Assembly (NCBI GenBank): GCA_025358295.1
Contig: JANYJY010000004.1
Coordinates: 20,218 to 84,217 of the forward strand
Source: Gammaproteobacteria bacterium
Lineage (GTDB): Bacteria > Pseudomonadota > Gammaproteobacteria > Steroidobacterales > Steroidobacteraceae
Direction of reading: 5' to 3'
DNA length: 64,000 nucleotides
Part shown: positions 9,377 through 17,347 of the stretch, piece by piece
Numbering within the stretch: position 1 is the first letter of the stretch
Layout of the letters: each line of letters starts with the position of its first letter
The notes under the pieces: model-generated
What the model saw: only the letters and a program-made list of their open reading frames with translations
Told to the model about the DNA's origin: nothing
The model's database searches: none
Made by a program: the position numbers and the translations under genes

Positions 9377-10402
9377 TCAAGTAGAGAGTGCGCGCGGCTC
9401 TTGTTGTGTAATGCAGTGAATCCCGCCACCGCCGCGAAACAGATCCCGAAGCCCCAATGACACGACTTGGCGGTCCGGATACGCGCGCCGGAGAGTGGCC
9501 GCAACCTCTGCATCCTCGGCAATTCCGTATGCAGGCGCGATGATGGCGCCGTTTGCGATATAGAAATTCACATACGATCGGCAATAAAGATCTTCGCCCT
9601 CGGGCACCGACGTCCGCGGCGCCTCGGCGATCGGCAACAGCTCTAAGCGACGACCGTGCGCATCGGTCTCGGACTGCAGAACCTTTCTGTTCTCCGCCAT
9701 GATGGAATATCTCGGGTCTCTGGGATCGGCCACTACCTCGAGCAGAACCGCCGCCGGCCGGATGTAGGCAACATACCCATCGACATGGCCGTCCGTTGCG
9801 TTGTCGCTCAAATCGCCCGGCAGCCAGATGATTTTCTGAACTCCCAGCATGGCCCGCAGCTCCGCATCAGCCTGCGCCTTGGTCCATCCTGGATTTCGGT
9901 TGGCATTGAGCACGCAAGACTCGGCGGTAATCAGGGTCCCCTCACCGTCCGACAGAAATCCTCCACCCTCGACCACGAGATCGGAGCAAAAAGCCCGCGC
10001 CAACACCAAATCCGCGACCCCGGCGCCAACCGCCGCATCCCGATCGAAGGGCACACACTTGGCGCCCCAGGCGTTGAAGGTGAACAGCGCCGCCGCGCGA
10101 TTTCCGCTCGTGTCGAGCAGGAAGTTCGGGCCCGAGTCGCGCAGCCACGAGTCGTCCATGGGCATCGCCACCACGCGCACCGAGGACCCGCAGCGCGCAG
10201 CGGCATCCGCCGCAAGCGCCGGGTCGGCCAGCATGGTCAGGGGCTCGAATCGGGCAATGGCCTGTGCGACTCTGGCGTAGTCGTCGCGAGCGGCCTCGAT
10301 GTGCCCATGCCAAATCGATTCTCGCTTGGGCCAACCCATCCAACATCCCGCGTGGGGAGCCCACTCGGCCGGCATCGTGAATCCCAAATCGGCCGGCTTC
10401 AA
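9377..10402 (-). CDS. aguA: Agmatine deiminase / peptidyl-arginine-deiminase family
   Basis: Hydrolyses agmatine to N-carbamoylputrescine and ammonia on the route from arginine to putrescine. Family signatures are all present: MPAEWAPHAGCWMGWP at the N-terminus, MDDSWLRDSGP, LVVEGGG, the His/Asp pair in TDGHVDGY, and the nucleophile Cys in GGGGIHC about 12 residues from the end. Length is about 341 aa with a TTG start at 10402, chosen because GGAG lies six bases upstream and the remaining nine residues before MPAEW match the family; longer in-frame starts up to 10504 add an unmatched tail. No carbamoylputrescine amidase (aguB) gene is adjacent. The upstream GST gene is divergent. Confidence 0.88.
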   Translation of the reverse strand: MKPADLGFTMPAEWAPHAGCWMGWPKRESIWHGHIEAARDDYARVAQAIARFEPLTMLADPALAADAAARCGSSVRVVAMPMDDSWLRDSGPNFLLDTSGNRAAALFTFNAWGAKCVPFDRDAAVGAGVADLVLARAFCSDLVVEGGGFLSDGEGTLITAESCVLNANRNPGWTKAQADAELRAMLGVQKIIWLPGDLSDNATDGHVDGYVAYIRPAAVLLEVVADPRDPRYSIMAENRKVLQSETDAHGRRLELLPIAEAPRTSVPEGEDLYCRSYVNFYIANGAIIAPAYGIAEDAEVAATLRRAYPDRQVVSLGLRDLFRGGGGIHCITQQEPRALST

Positions 10403-10545
10403 GATTGAATCTCCATGTTCATGCGCTCCCGTCAGCACAATGATAATGCCGGCACGATAACTCAAGACTGGACATCTTGTCCTCGGCCGAGTCTTCAGCA
10501 CCAAATTTCGCTAGGATAGCGAATGCTCGGAAAACAGGAGGCTGC

Positions 10546-11253
10546 ATGAGCGATTTTGCCGATTTTCCCATCACCAAGAAATGGCCGGCGCAGCACCCAG
10601 AGCGCTTGCAGCTGTATTCGTTGCCCACGCCTAACGGTGTGAAGGTTTCCATTATGCTCGAGGAGATCGGCCTGCCCTACGAGCCCCACTTGGTGAACTT
10701 TGAAACCAACGATCAAATGAGCCCGGAGTTTTTATCGCTCAATCCCAACAACAAGATACCCGCCATCCTGGATCCGAATGGACCCAGCGGCAAGCCGCTG
10801 TCCCTGTTCGAGTCGGGCGCGATCCTGCTCTATCTCGCCGATAAGGCCGGACAGCTAATCCCCAAGGATCCGGACAGCCGCTACCAAACCATCCAGTGGC
10901 TGATGTTTCAGATGGGCGGCATCGGGCCCATGTTTGGACAGGTCGGTTTCTTCAATAAATTCGCGGGTAAGAATTACGAAGACAAGCGTCCGCGCGACCG
11001 CTACGTCGCGGAAGCGAAGCGTCTGTTAAGCGTGCTGAATGCCCGGCTTGCAGATCGCGCCTGGATCGTGGGCGACGCGTTCTCGATCGCGGACGTGGCG
11101 ACGTTCCCGTGGATCAATAACTTGATCAGCTTTTACGAAGCGGGAGACTTGGTGGGAATCGCCGACTTTCCGCACGTCAACAGAGCGTTGAGTTCCTTCA
11201 TGCAGCGGCCCGCGGTGATGCGAGGATTGAGCATCCCCTCGCGCGTCAAGTAA
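10546..11253 (+). CDS. Glutathione S-transferase family protein (Nu-class, YfcG/YghU-like)
   Basis: Cytoplasmic GST of 235 aa. The N-terminal thioredoxin-fold domain has LYSLPTPNGVKVSIMLEEIG: the T-P-N motif is typical of Nu-class GSTs such as YghU/YfcG, which act as disulfide-bond reductases rather than ordinary conjugating enzymes. LNPNNKIPAI and the glutathione-binding LFESGAILLYLAD follow. The C-terminal helical domain ends with DAFSIADVATFPWI. AGGAGG lies five bases before the ATG at 10546, which rules out a longer in-frame start. It is divergent from aguA, and its last 8 bases overlap the end of the convergent murJ gene. Confidence 0.9.
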   Translation: MSDFADFPITKKWPAQHPERLQLYSLPTPNGVKVSIMLEEIGLPYEPHLVNFETNDQMSPEFLSLNPNNKIPAILDPNGPSGKPLSLFESGAILLYLADKAGQLIPKDPDSRYQTIQWLMFQMGGIGPMFGQVGFFNKFAGKNYEDKRPRDRYVAEAKRLLSVLNARLADRAWIVGDAFSIADVATFPWINNLISFYEAGDLVGIADFPHVNRALSSFMQRPAVMRGLSIPSRVK

Positions 11254-12874
11254 TCCGTCGCAATCGCCGGTTGATCGCGGCCTGCAATTCTTTGAGTTCC
11301 TCGATGTGCAGAGCGGCGCCGCAGGCGGCAAAAACCAAAGCGCCCACGACAACCGTTGCCAGCAGCGCGCCGAGCTTGCTCCAGAACGCCTGTGTCTGCC
11401 AATCGGCCAGCAACCAGTGCGACGAGGCGCCGCAAACCGCCACCAACGCGACTGCGGCGACTGCAACCTTCCCCAACATAATGAGCATGCGGCGCGACTC
11501 AAGACCGTTCAAGTGACGGCGCATAAGCGCATACAGCAACAGGAAATTGACCGTCGCGATGCAGCCGGTGGAGAACGCCAAACCGCGGTGCCCCCACCCC
11601 AGATGGAAGGTGAACAGCCAGTTGAGAAGAAGATTGAGCGCCACGGCCAGGAAGCTCACCAGCATCGGCGTCTTGCGCCGATCGAGCGCATAGAACGCGT
11701 TCACCAACACCTTAAGCGCGGCATATCCGGCCAGCCCGATGGCGTAGAATCGCAGCGCGCCGGCGGCTTGGACAGCCTGGTACGCGGTGAATCTTCCATG
11801 CTGATACAGCACGGAAATAATCGGCTCGGCGAGCACGATGAGTCCGATCGTCGAAGGGATGGTGAGCAGCAGCGCCAGGCGCATGGCGCGTGCAAGTTCG
11901 GTGCGAAATGCATCCATTTGACGCGCGACGACCAGTCGCGACAGCAGCGGCAAGGTGACGGTGCCGAGCGCGACGCCGAACAGGCCCAAAGGCAATTGCA
12001 TCAGGCGAAAAGCAATCGACAGCCAGAAAATCGGTCCATCGCCGAGCGTCGAGGCAAACATCGAATTGACCAGCACATTGAACTGGGTGGTACTGGCGGC
12101 AATCACCGAGGGACCCATCAGCAAAAGAATTGCCTTCACACCGGCATCGCGCCAGTAAAAATCCGCGCGGAAGCGATATCCGAGGCGGGCCAGCGACGGC
12201 AATTGAACCGCGAGTTGCAAGCCGCCGCCGATGACCGTGGCAGCGGCCAGTCCGAGCAGCGCGCGCGGGCCGTAATGCGGGTCGATCCAGTAGCCGAGAG
12301 TCACCCCGCCGACGATGGAGCCGATATTGAAGAAACTCGACGCCATTGCCGGCATGCCGAACACGCTCTTGGAATTCAGCATGCCCATGACCAATGCGGC
12401 GAGCGAGACCAAGAGAATGAAGGGAAACATGATGCGCGTCAGCTGCGCGGCCAACGCCGCCTTCTGCGGGTCGAATCCGGGCGCCAGGGTCGCCACCAAC
12501 TGAGCCGAAAAGACCATCCCGGCAATGCACAGTGCACCCAGCACCACGGCCGTCAATGTGGCCACCTTATTTGCGAGCCGCCAGGCGGATTCATCGCCGC
12601 CGCGCGCGATGGTCTTGCTGAAGGTGGTTACGAACGCCGTCGACAGCGCCCCTTCCGCGAACAGATCGCGCAACAGATTGGGTATGCGAAATGCGGCGGT
12701 AAACGCGTCCATCGCAGCACCGCCACCGAACAGAGCGGCGAATATTTGCTCGCGCGCGAGCCCGAGCAGCCGGCTACACATCACCGCAAGACCGATGATC
12801 CCCGCCGCCTTGGTATTTAGCTTCTCGGCGCGCTCATCGGGGGTGGCGGCGGGCAGCGATGACGGATCATTCAT
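11246..12874 (-). CDS. murJ: Lipid II flippase MurJ
   Basis: Inner-membrane flippase of the MOP superfamily that moves lipid II to the periplasmic face for peptidoglycan synthesis; normally essential. The 542-aa length and about 14 membrane segments fit. Diagnostic stretches are MCSRLLGLAREQIFAALFG, AFTAAFRIPNLLRDLFAEGA and LSTAFVTTFSK in the first 110 residues, and LYQHGRFTAYQ in the second half. The start at 12874 (MNDPSS) is the family-like N-terminus; upstream in-frame codons extend toward the neighbouring gene without homology. It follows the Nramp-like gene by 29 nt on the same strand and overlaps the convergent GST gene by 8 nt at the 3' end. In many gammaproteobacteria murJ is next to rpsT or ribF; neither is seen here. 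Confidence 0.95.
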   Translation of the reverse strand: MNDPSSLPAATPDERAEKLNTKAAGIIGLAVMCSRLLGLAREQIFAALFGGGAAMDAFTAAFRIPNLLRDLFAEGALSTAFVTTFSKTIARGGDESAWRLANKVATLTAVVLGALCIAGMVFSAQLVATLAPGFDPQKAALAAQLTRIMFPFILLVSLAALVMGMLNSKSVFGMPAMASSFFNIGSIVGGVTLGYWIDPHYGPRALLGLAAATVIGGGLQLAVQLPSLARLGYRFRADFYWRDAGVKAILLLMGPSVIAASTTQFNVLVNSMFASTLGDGPIFWLSIAFRLMQLPLGLFGVALGTVTLPLLSRLVVARQMDAFRTELARAMRLALLLTIPSTIGLIVLAEPIISVLYQHGRFTAYQAVQAAGALRFYAIGLAGYAALKVLVNAFYALDRRKTPMLVSFLAVALNLLLNWLFTFHLGWGHRGLAFSTGCIATVNFLLLYALMRRHLNGLESRRMLIMLGKVAVAAVALVAVCGASSHWLLADWQTQAFWSKLGALLATVVVGALVFAACGAALHIEELKELQAAINRRLRRIT

Positions 12875-12903
12875 GAATGCACAGCTTAACCTTTCTCCAC
12901 CGG

Positions 12904-14184
12904 TTACGCCGTGGCGAACATCCCGATGACGGTGACGGCCATTACTGCCGTTGCCAACCACCCGAGACGGCGCAGCTTCGGACGGATCACAAATCTTCCC
13001 ATGATGTCCTCGCGCGAGGCCAACAGCATCATGATGGCCATGATCGGGACCGCAATGACACCGTTGATTTCAGCGCTCCAAACCAACGCGCGCATCGGAT
13101 CAAGATGGGTAAAATTCAAGGCCACGCCCCCGACCGTCGCGATGGCGATGATGCCGTAGAATTCCAGCGCCTCGTGCAGCTTCATGTCCATGCCGGACTG
13201 CCAATCGAAACTCTCGCTCACCGCGTAGGCGGCCGAGCCTGCCAACACCGGCACGGCCAACATTCCCGTACCAATGATTCCCAGACTGAACAGCAAGAAT
13301 GTGGTCTGCCCGCCGATGGGGCGCAGCGCCTCAGCGGCCTGAGCGGATGTTTGGATGTCGACGCTGCCCGCCGTATGCAGGGTGGCCGCGGTGCTCAAGA
13401 TGATGAAGAAGGCGATCAGGTTCGAGAAACCCATCCCCACGTAGGTGTCCCAGCGGATGCGCCGCAGGTGCTTGCGCGTCACTTCCTCGCCATGCGGCAG
13501 CAAGGCGCCGCCGTTGAGTGCGTTGACCGCCCGTAGATCTTCCATTTCCTGGGCGGCCTGCCAGAAAAATAGGTATGGGCTGATTGTCGTGCCGAAAACC
13601 GCCACGATCATGGTGATGGTGTTGTGATTGAGCACCAACCGGGGCAGCACCATTTCTGACAGGACCGATCCCCATTCAATATGCACGGTGAATATCACCG
13701 CTACATAGGACAGTAGACTCAACGTCAGCCACTTCAGATAGCGTACGTAGTCCGCGTAGCGCAGAAAGACCTGCAACCCCAGGCACAGCAAGCCGAATCC
13801 CACCGAATAAAGATGTGCCGAGCCGCCGAGCAGCAAGCGCAACGCCTCGCCCATCGCCGCGATGTCGGCGGCTATGTTGATGGTATTGGCGATCAACAGC
13901 AAACCGACGATGCCGTACAGCACGGATCGCGGGAACACGGATTTTACGTTCGCGGCCAAGCCCCGCCCCGTGATGCAACCGAGCCGGGCGCTCACCATCT
14001 GGATGCTGACCATCAAGGGGTAGGTGAAGAGCACGGTCCATAGCATGCTGAAGCCGAACTGCGCCCCCGCCTGGGAATAAGTGGCGATTCCGCTTGGATC
14101 ATCATCCGCCGCACCCGTAATGAGGCCCGGGCCCAATTGCTTGACCCGTGCATTCTCCGTGATGCTCTTAAACAGATTGACCAT
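12904..14184 (-). CDS. Nramp-family divalent metal transporter, divergent binding-site motifs
   Basis: Inner-membrane SLC11/Nramp-related transporter, about 426 aa and 11 hydrophobic segments. The first helix reads GPGLITGAADDDPSGIATYSQ, so the classic DPGN metal motif is DPSG; the sixth-helix motif, normally A-x-x-MPH, reads TTISPYLFF, lacking the Met and His used by manganese/iron transporters. These changes resemble the Nramp-related clades reported to move magnesium or of unknown specificity, so manganese import should not be assumed. The ATG at 14184 has GGAG with seven-base spacing; an ATG two codons earlier is only three bases from it. The gene precedes murJ by 29 nt and may be co-transcribed. 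Confidence 0.85.
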   Translation of the reverse strand: MVNLFKSITENARVKQLGPGLITGAADDDPSGIATYSQAGAQFGFSMLWTVLFTYPLMVSIQMVSARLGCITGRGLAANVKSVFPRSVLYGIVGLLLIANTINIAADIAAMGEALRLLLGGSAHLYSVGFGLLCLGLQVFLRYADYVRYLKWLTLSLLSYVAVIFTVHIEWGSVLSEMVLPRLVLNHNTITMIVAVFGTTISPYLFFWQAAQEMEDLRAVNALNGGALLPHGEEVTRKHLRRIRWDTYVGMGFSNLIAFFIILSTAATLHTAGSVDIQTSAQAAEALRPIGGQTTFLLFSLGIIGTGMLAVPVLAGSAAYAVSESFDWQSGMDMKLHEALEFYGIIAIATVGGVALNFTHLDPMRALVWSAEINGVIAVPIMAIMMLLASREDIMGRFVIRPKLRRLGWLATAVMAVTVIGMFATA

Positions 14185-14283
14185 CGACATACTCCAAATC
14201 AGCTGGAGCCCCCGTGGGAGAAAGGGTGAAATTCGGCGGGACGATAGACCGGCCGCGGTGAGGTGTAAAGGAAAAAAACCGCG

Positions 14284-14324
14284 CATGAGAAAACGCGCTC
14301 GCGAGTCGAGACGCGTTTCTCATG
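14284..14324 (-). terminator. Hairpin downstream of the EF-G gene
   Basis: Two 13-base arms, CATGAGAAA(A)CGCG and CGCGTTTCTCATG, pair perfectly apart from one bulged A, with a 14-base loop. It lies 38 bases beyond the EF-G stop codon on the minus strand and before the Nramp-like start. No terminal T-tract follows, so it may act as a transcript-end stabiliser or weak terminator. Confidence 0.5.
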
Positions 14325-14361
14325 CCCATCGCAAGGTCGCGGTGGATTGCACCGCGAATTA

Positions 14362-16518
14362 CTAGGCTAAAGCTGCAGCCTTGGCCTTGGCCACTTCGGC
14401 AATGACTTCCTCGGCGACATTACGCGGCACGGGCTCGTAATGCGAGAACTCCATCGTATACGAGGCGCGGCCGCTGGTCATACCGCGTAGCTGCCCGATG
14501 TAGCCGAACATTTCCGATAGCGGCACGTTTGCGACCACGGCTATGTTGGCCCCGCGCTCCAACTGATCCAGAATCGAGCCGCGGCGGCGATTGATATCGC
14601 CGATTACGTCGCCCAGGTAGTCGCCCGGCGTCACCGTCTCGACCTTCATGACGGGTTCCAACAGAATGGGTCCGGCCTTGCGAATGGCCTCGCGGAAGCA
14701 AGCCTTGGCTGCGATTTCAAAGGTAAGTGCGTTTGAATCGACGTCGTGGAAGCTGCCGTCGATGAGCGTGGCGCGGAAATCCACGGTCGGATAATGGGCC
14801 AGCACGCCATCTTCCTTCTGAATCTTCAGACCCTTTTCGACCGAAGGCACGAACTCTCGCGGCACCGATCCACCGACGGTTTCATCCACGAACTCGAATC
14901 CGGCGCTGCGCTCCAACGGCTCGAACGTGATCCACACTTCGGCGAACTGGCCGGAACCGCCGGTCTGCTTTTTGTGAATGTACTGCTCGGTCAACTTCTT
15001 GGTGAAGGTCTCGCGGTACGCCACCTGCGGCTCGCCCATGGTGCCTTCCACGCCGAATTCGGTGCGCATACGGTCGAGCGTGACTTCCAAATGCAACTCG
15101 CCCATGCCGCGAAGAATCGTCTGCCCGGTCTCACGATCGGTCTCCAGATGCAATGAGGGATCGGCGCGAACCATCTTGCCGAGAGCAGTACCGAACTTCT
15201 CCTGCTCCGCCTTGAGCTTGGACTTCACGGAAACGCTGATGACCGGATCCGGAAAGCGCATGCGCTCGAGAACCACCGGGTCGGCGGCGTCGCACAGCGT
15301 GTCGCCGGTCTCGGTATCAGCCAGGGATACCAGCGCGATAATGTCGCCGGCGCGGGCTTCCTCGACCGGATTGGCCTCTTTAGCGAACATTTCGACCATG
15401 CGGCCGATTTTCTCGCGCTTGCCGCGAGTGGAATTCTGCACCGAGGCACCCTTGGTCAACACACCGGAATAGACGCGAATGAAGGTGAGCGCGCCATAGG
15501 CGTCGTTGATCACCTTGAAGGCCAAGGCCGAAAATGGCTCGTCGTCCGAACACTTGCGCTCACCGATGGGCTCACCGTCGGCATCGACGGTCTTGATCGA
15601 GGCGACGTCGGTCGGGGCCGGCATGTAGTCGACCACCGCGTCGAGCACCTGCTGCACGCCCTTGTTCTTGTACGACGAACCGCACAACACCACTGTGAAC
15701 GCGGAGTGCAAGGTGCCTTTGCGAAGGCACTTACGCAGCACGTCGCCCGAAGGAACCGTGCCATGCGTCAAATAGGCGTCCATGGCCTCATCGTCCTGCT
15801 CGAGGCATGTGTCGATCAATTCAGTGCGGTACTTCTGGATATCGCCCAGAATCTTTCGATCGCTGGGGGTAGTGATTTGGAGCTTGTCCGCAATGTCCGG
15901 GGTGATGTCGAGGACCTGCCATTGGGCGTCCTTGTCATCCGAATCCCAAACCAGCGCCTTCATCTCGACCAGATCGATCATGCCCTTGAAATTCTCTTCC
16001 GAACCGATCGGTAGTTGCGCCGGCAGCGGACGTGCGCCGAGGCGCTTCTTGATCATATCCACGCAGCGCAGAAAATTTGCGCCACTGCGATCCATCTTGT
16101 TCACATAGCAAATACGCGGCACGCCGTAATTGTCGGCCAGGCGCCAATTCGTCTCCGACTGCGGCTCGACGCCGGCGACGCCGTCGAACACCACCACAGC
16201 TCCGTCCAGCACGCGCAGGCTGCGGTTGACCTCGATCGTGAAATCGACGTGTCCCGGCGTGTCGATGAGATTGATCTTCTTGTCGCGCCAGAACGCGGAA
16301 ACCGCGGCGCTCTGAATCGTGATGCCGCGCTTCTGTTCCTGCTCGAGGTAATCGGTGGTCGTGGAGGTCTTCAGATCCTTGGTATCGTGGATGTCGATGA
16401 TGGTGTGCTTACGCCCCGTGTAATACAGGATGCGCTCCGTCGTCGTTGTCTTGCCGGCGTCGACGTGGGCGATGATGCCGATATTGCGGATATCGGAGAG
16501 GGGCGTTGTGCGGGGCAT
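14362..16518 (-). CDS. fusA: Elongation factor G (isolated, divergent copy)
   Basis: Translational GTPase that drives ribosomal translocation or recycling; 718 aa, full length. GTPase motifs are intact: AHVDAGKTT (residues 17-25), RGITIQSAA (64-72), DTPGH (86-90), NKMD (140-143). Domain IV has [11 protein letters not shown] and domain V MTSGRASY. Compared with standard bacterial EF-G, switch I has about four extra residues ([18 protein letters not shown] in place of EGAATMDWMEQEQ), and [16 protein letters not shown] differs from the usual gammaproteobacterial sequence. It is not in a str operon: no rpsL, rpsG or tuf lies next to it. It may be a second EF-G or the only copy after relocation; this window cannot decide. 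GGAAG seven bases before the ATG supports the start. Confidence 0.9.
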   Translation of the reverse strand: MPRTTPLSDIRNIGIIAHVDAGKTTTTERILYYTGRKHTIIDIHDTKDLKTSTTTDYLEQEQKRGITIQSAAVSAFWRDKKINLIDTPGHVDFTIEVNRSLRVLDGAVVVFDGVAGVEPQSETNWRLADNYGVPRICYVNKMDRSGANFLRCVDMIKKRLGARPLPAQLPIGSEENFKGMIDLVEMKALVWDSDDKDAQWQVLDITPDIADKLQITTPSDRKILGDIQKYRTELIDTCLEQDDEAMDAYLTHGTVPSGDVLRKCLRKGTLHSAFTVVLCGSSYKNKGVQQVLDAVVDYMPAPTDVASIKTVDADGEPIGERKCSDDEPFSALAFKVINDAYGALTFIRVYSGVLTKGASVQNSTRGKREKIGRMVEMFAKEANPVEEARAGDIIALVSLADTETGDTLCDAADPVVLERMRFPDPVISVSVKSKLKAEQEKFGTALGKMVRADPSLHLETDRETGQTILRGMGELHLEVTLDRMRTEFGVEGTMGEPQVAYRETFTKKLTEQYIHKKQTGGSGQFAEVWITFEPLERSAGFEFVDETVGGSVPREFVPSVEKGLKIQKEDGVLAHYPTVDFRATLIDGSFHDVDSNALTFEIAAKACFREAIRKAGPILLEPVMKVETVTPGDYLGDVIGDINRRRGSILDQLERGANIAVVANVPLSEMFGYIGQLRGMTSGRASYTMEFSHYEPVPRNVAEEVIAEVAKAKAAALA

Positions 16519-16630
16519 AGCAATCTTCCGTAAAAAAAGAGGGGAAATCAGGATAGCCGCGTAAGCGCGGCGTCAAAACCGCGCATTCTGGCATAGCGTC
16601 AGACTATCTGTCCAAAATTCTTGGCCAAGC

Positions 16631-17272
16631 CTACTTAACGGTGTAGCCGCGACCCTCGAGGCATGCCGTTTGCGCTCGAAAGTATTCCGACCGCTTTCCA
16701 GGCGGCGGCGCGCTGGTCACTTGACTGGGGTCGAACCCCGTCTGACCAACCGCCCAGCGATGGCACTCGAATTTATCCGTGGCCTGCTGCTGCTGACTCT
16801 GGCCGTTCTTGGGGTAGACCATCAGATCGGAAATGCCCTGGTCCGGGGCCGCGCCCTGATTTTGCAGTGCAGGCGCAGCCACGGTCTCATATCGAGCGAC
16901 CGCGCCGTTCCAACGATAATAAGTACTGTCCGCGTAGTAGTAAGGAACGCCACCCCACCAGATAGTCGAGTAGTAGAGCGGCAGGGTCGCAACATACAGC
17001 CCTACGCCCAAGGCTCCCCAACCCCAGGGGCCGCCGTAGTAACCGTAGCCGCCTCGCCAGCTATAGCCGTCCCAGCCATAGCCACCGTGCCCACCATAGC
17101 CCCCTCGCCCGCCGTACCCGCCGTGGTAACCACCGCCATACCCACCGTGCCCCGCCGGGCCGCCCATGTGTTCGCCGGCGTGCTGCGCAAGCGCAGACGC
17201 GCTCATGGCCAGCGCGGCAACTCCGCAGCACACGATTAGAGACAAACGGCGAAACGCCCCGAGCTTTTTCAT
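16631..17272 (-). CDS. Exported Gly/Tyr-rich protein (DUF6515-like)
   Basis: Envelope protein of 213 aa with a signal peptide (hydrophobic residues about 9-28, cleavage near ALA-Q). Residues about 35-80 are a low-complexity run of GGY/GYGG units with His and Trp. The middle has a hydrophobic hairpin with LYYSTIWWGGVPYYYADSTYY, and the C-terminus has FECHRWAVGQTGFDP and a second Cys in AQTACLEGRGYTV, a pattern I associate with the DUF6515 family. Function is unknown; such proteins are usually predicted to sit in or under the outer membrane. The ATG at 17272 is chosen because it directly precedes the charged start of the signal peptide (MKKLGAFRR). It lies upstream of the EF-G gene on the same strand, 112 nt apart. 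Confidence 0.75.
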   Translation of the reverse strand: MKKLGAFRRLSLIVCCGVAALAMSASALAQHAGEHMGGPAGHGGYGGGYHGGYGGRGGYGGHGGYGWDGYSWRGGYGYYGGPWGWGALGVGLYVATLPLYYSTIWWGGVPYYYADSTYYRWNGAVARYETVAAPALQNQGAAPDQGISDLMVYPKNGQSQQQQATDKFECHRWAVGQTGFDPSQVTSAPPPGKRSEYFRAQTACLEGRGYTVK

Positions 17273-17347
17273 AAGGTCACCGATGGCCCGCCGATGCAAC
17301 AATTGCCCTGGATCCAATTATATAAGAGTTCGCCAGACCCGGGCAGT

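Noticed and set aside
11306..12820. 504-aa open frame on the plus strand, rich in Arg, Gln and His
   Set aside because: It is exactly antisense to murJ, has no recognisable domain and the low-complexity composition expected from reading a GC-rich membrane-protein gene backwards.
16556..16571. GCCGCG-TAAG-CGCGGC hairpin before the EF-G gene as a regulatory RNA
   Set aside because: Only 6 bp, no T-tract and no similarity to a known leader; it may be chance in GC-rich DNA.
17000..17190. Tandem GGY/GGC repeats as possible satellite or CRISPR
   Set aside because: The repeats are in-frame codons of the Gly/Tyr-rich exported protein and have no spacers.
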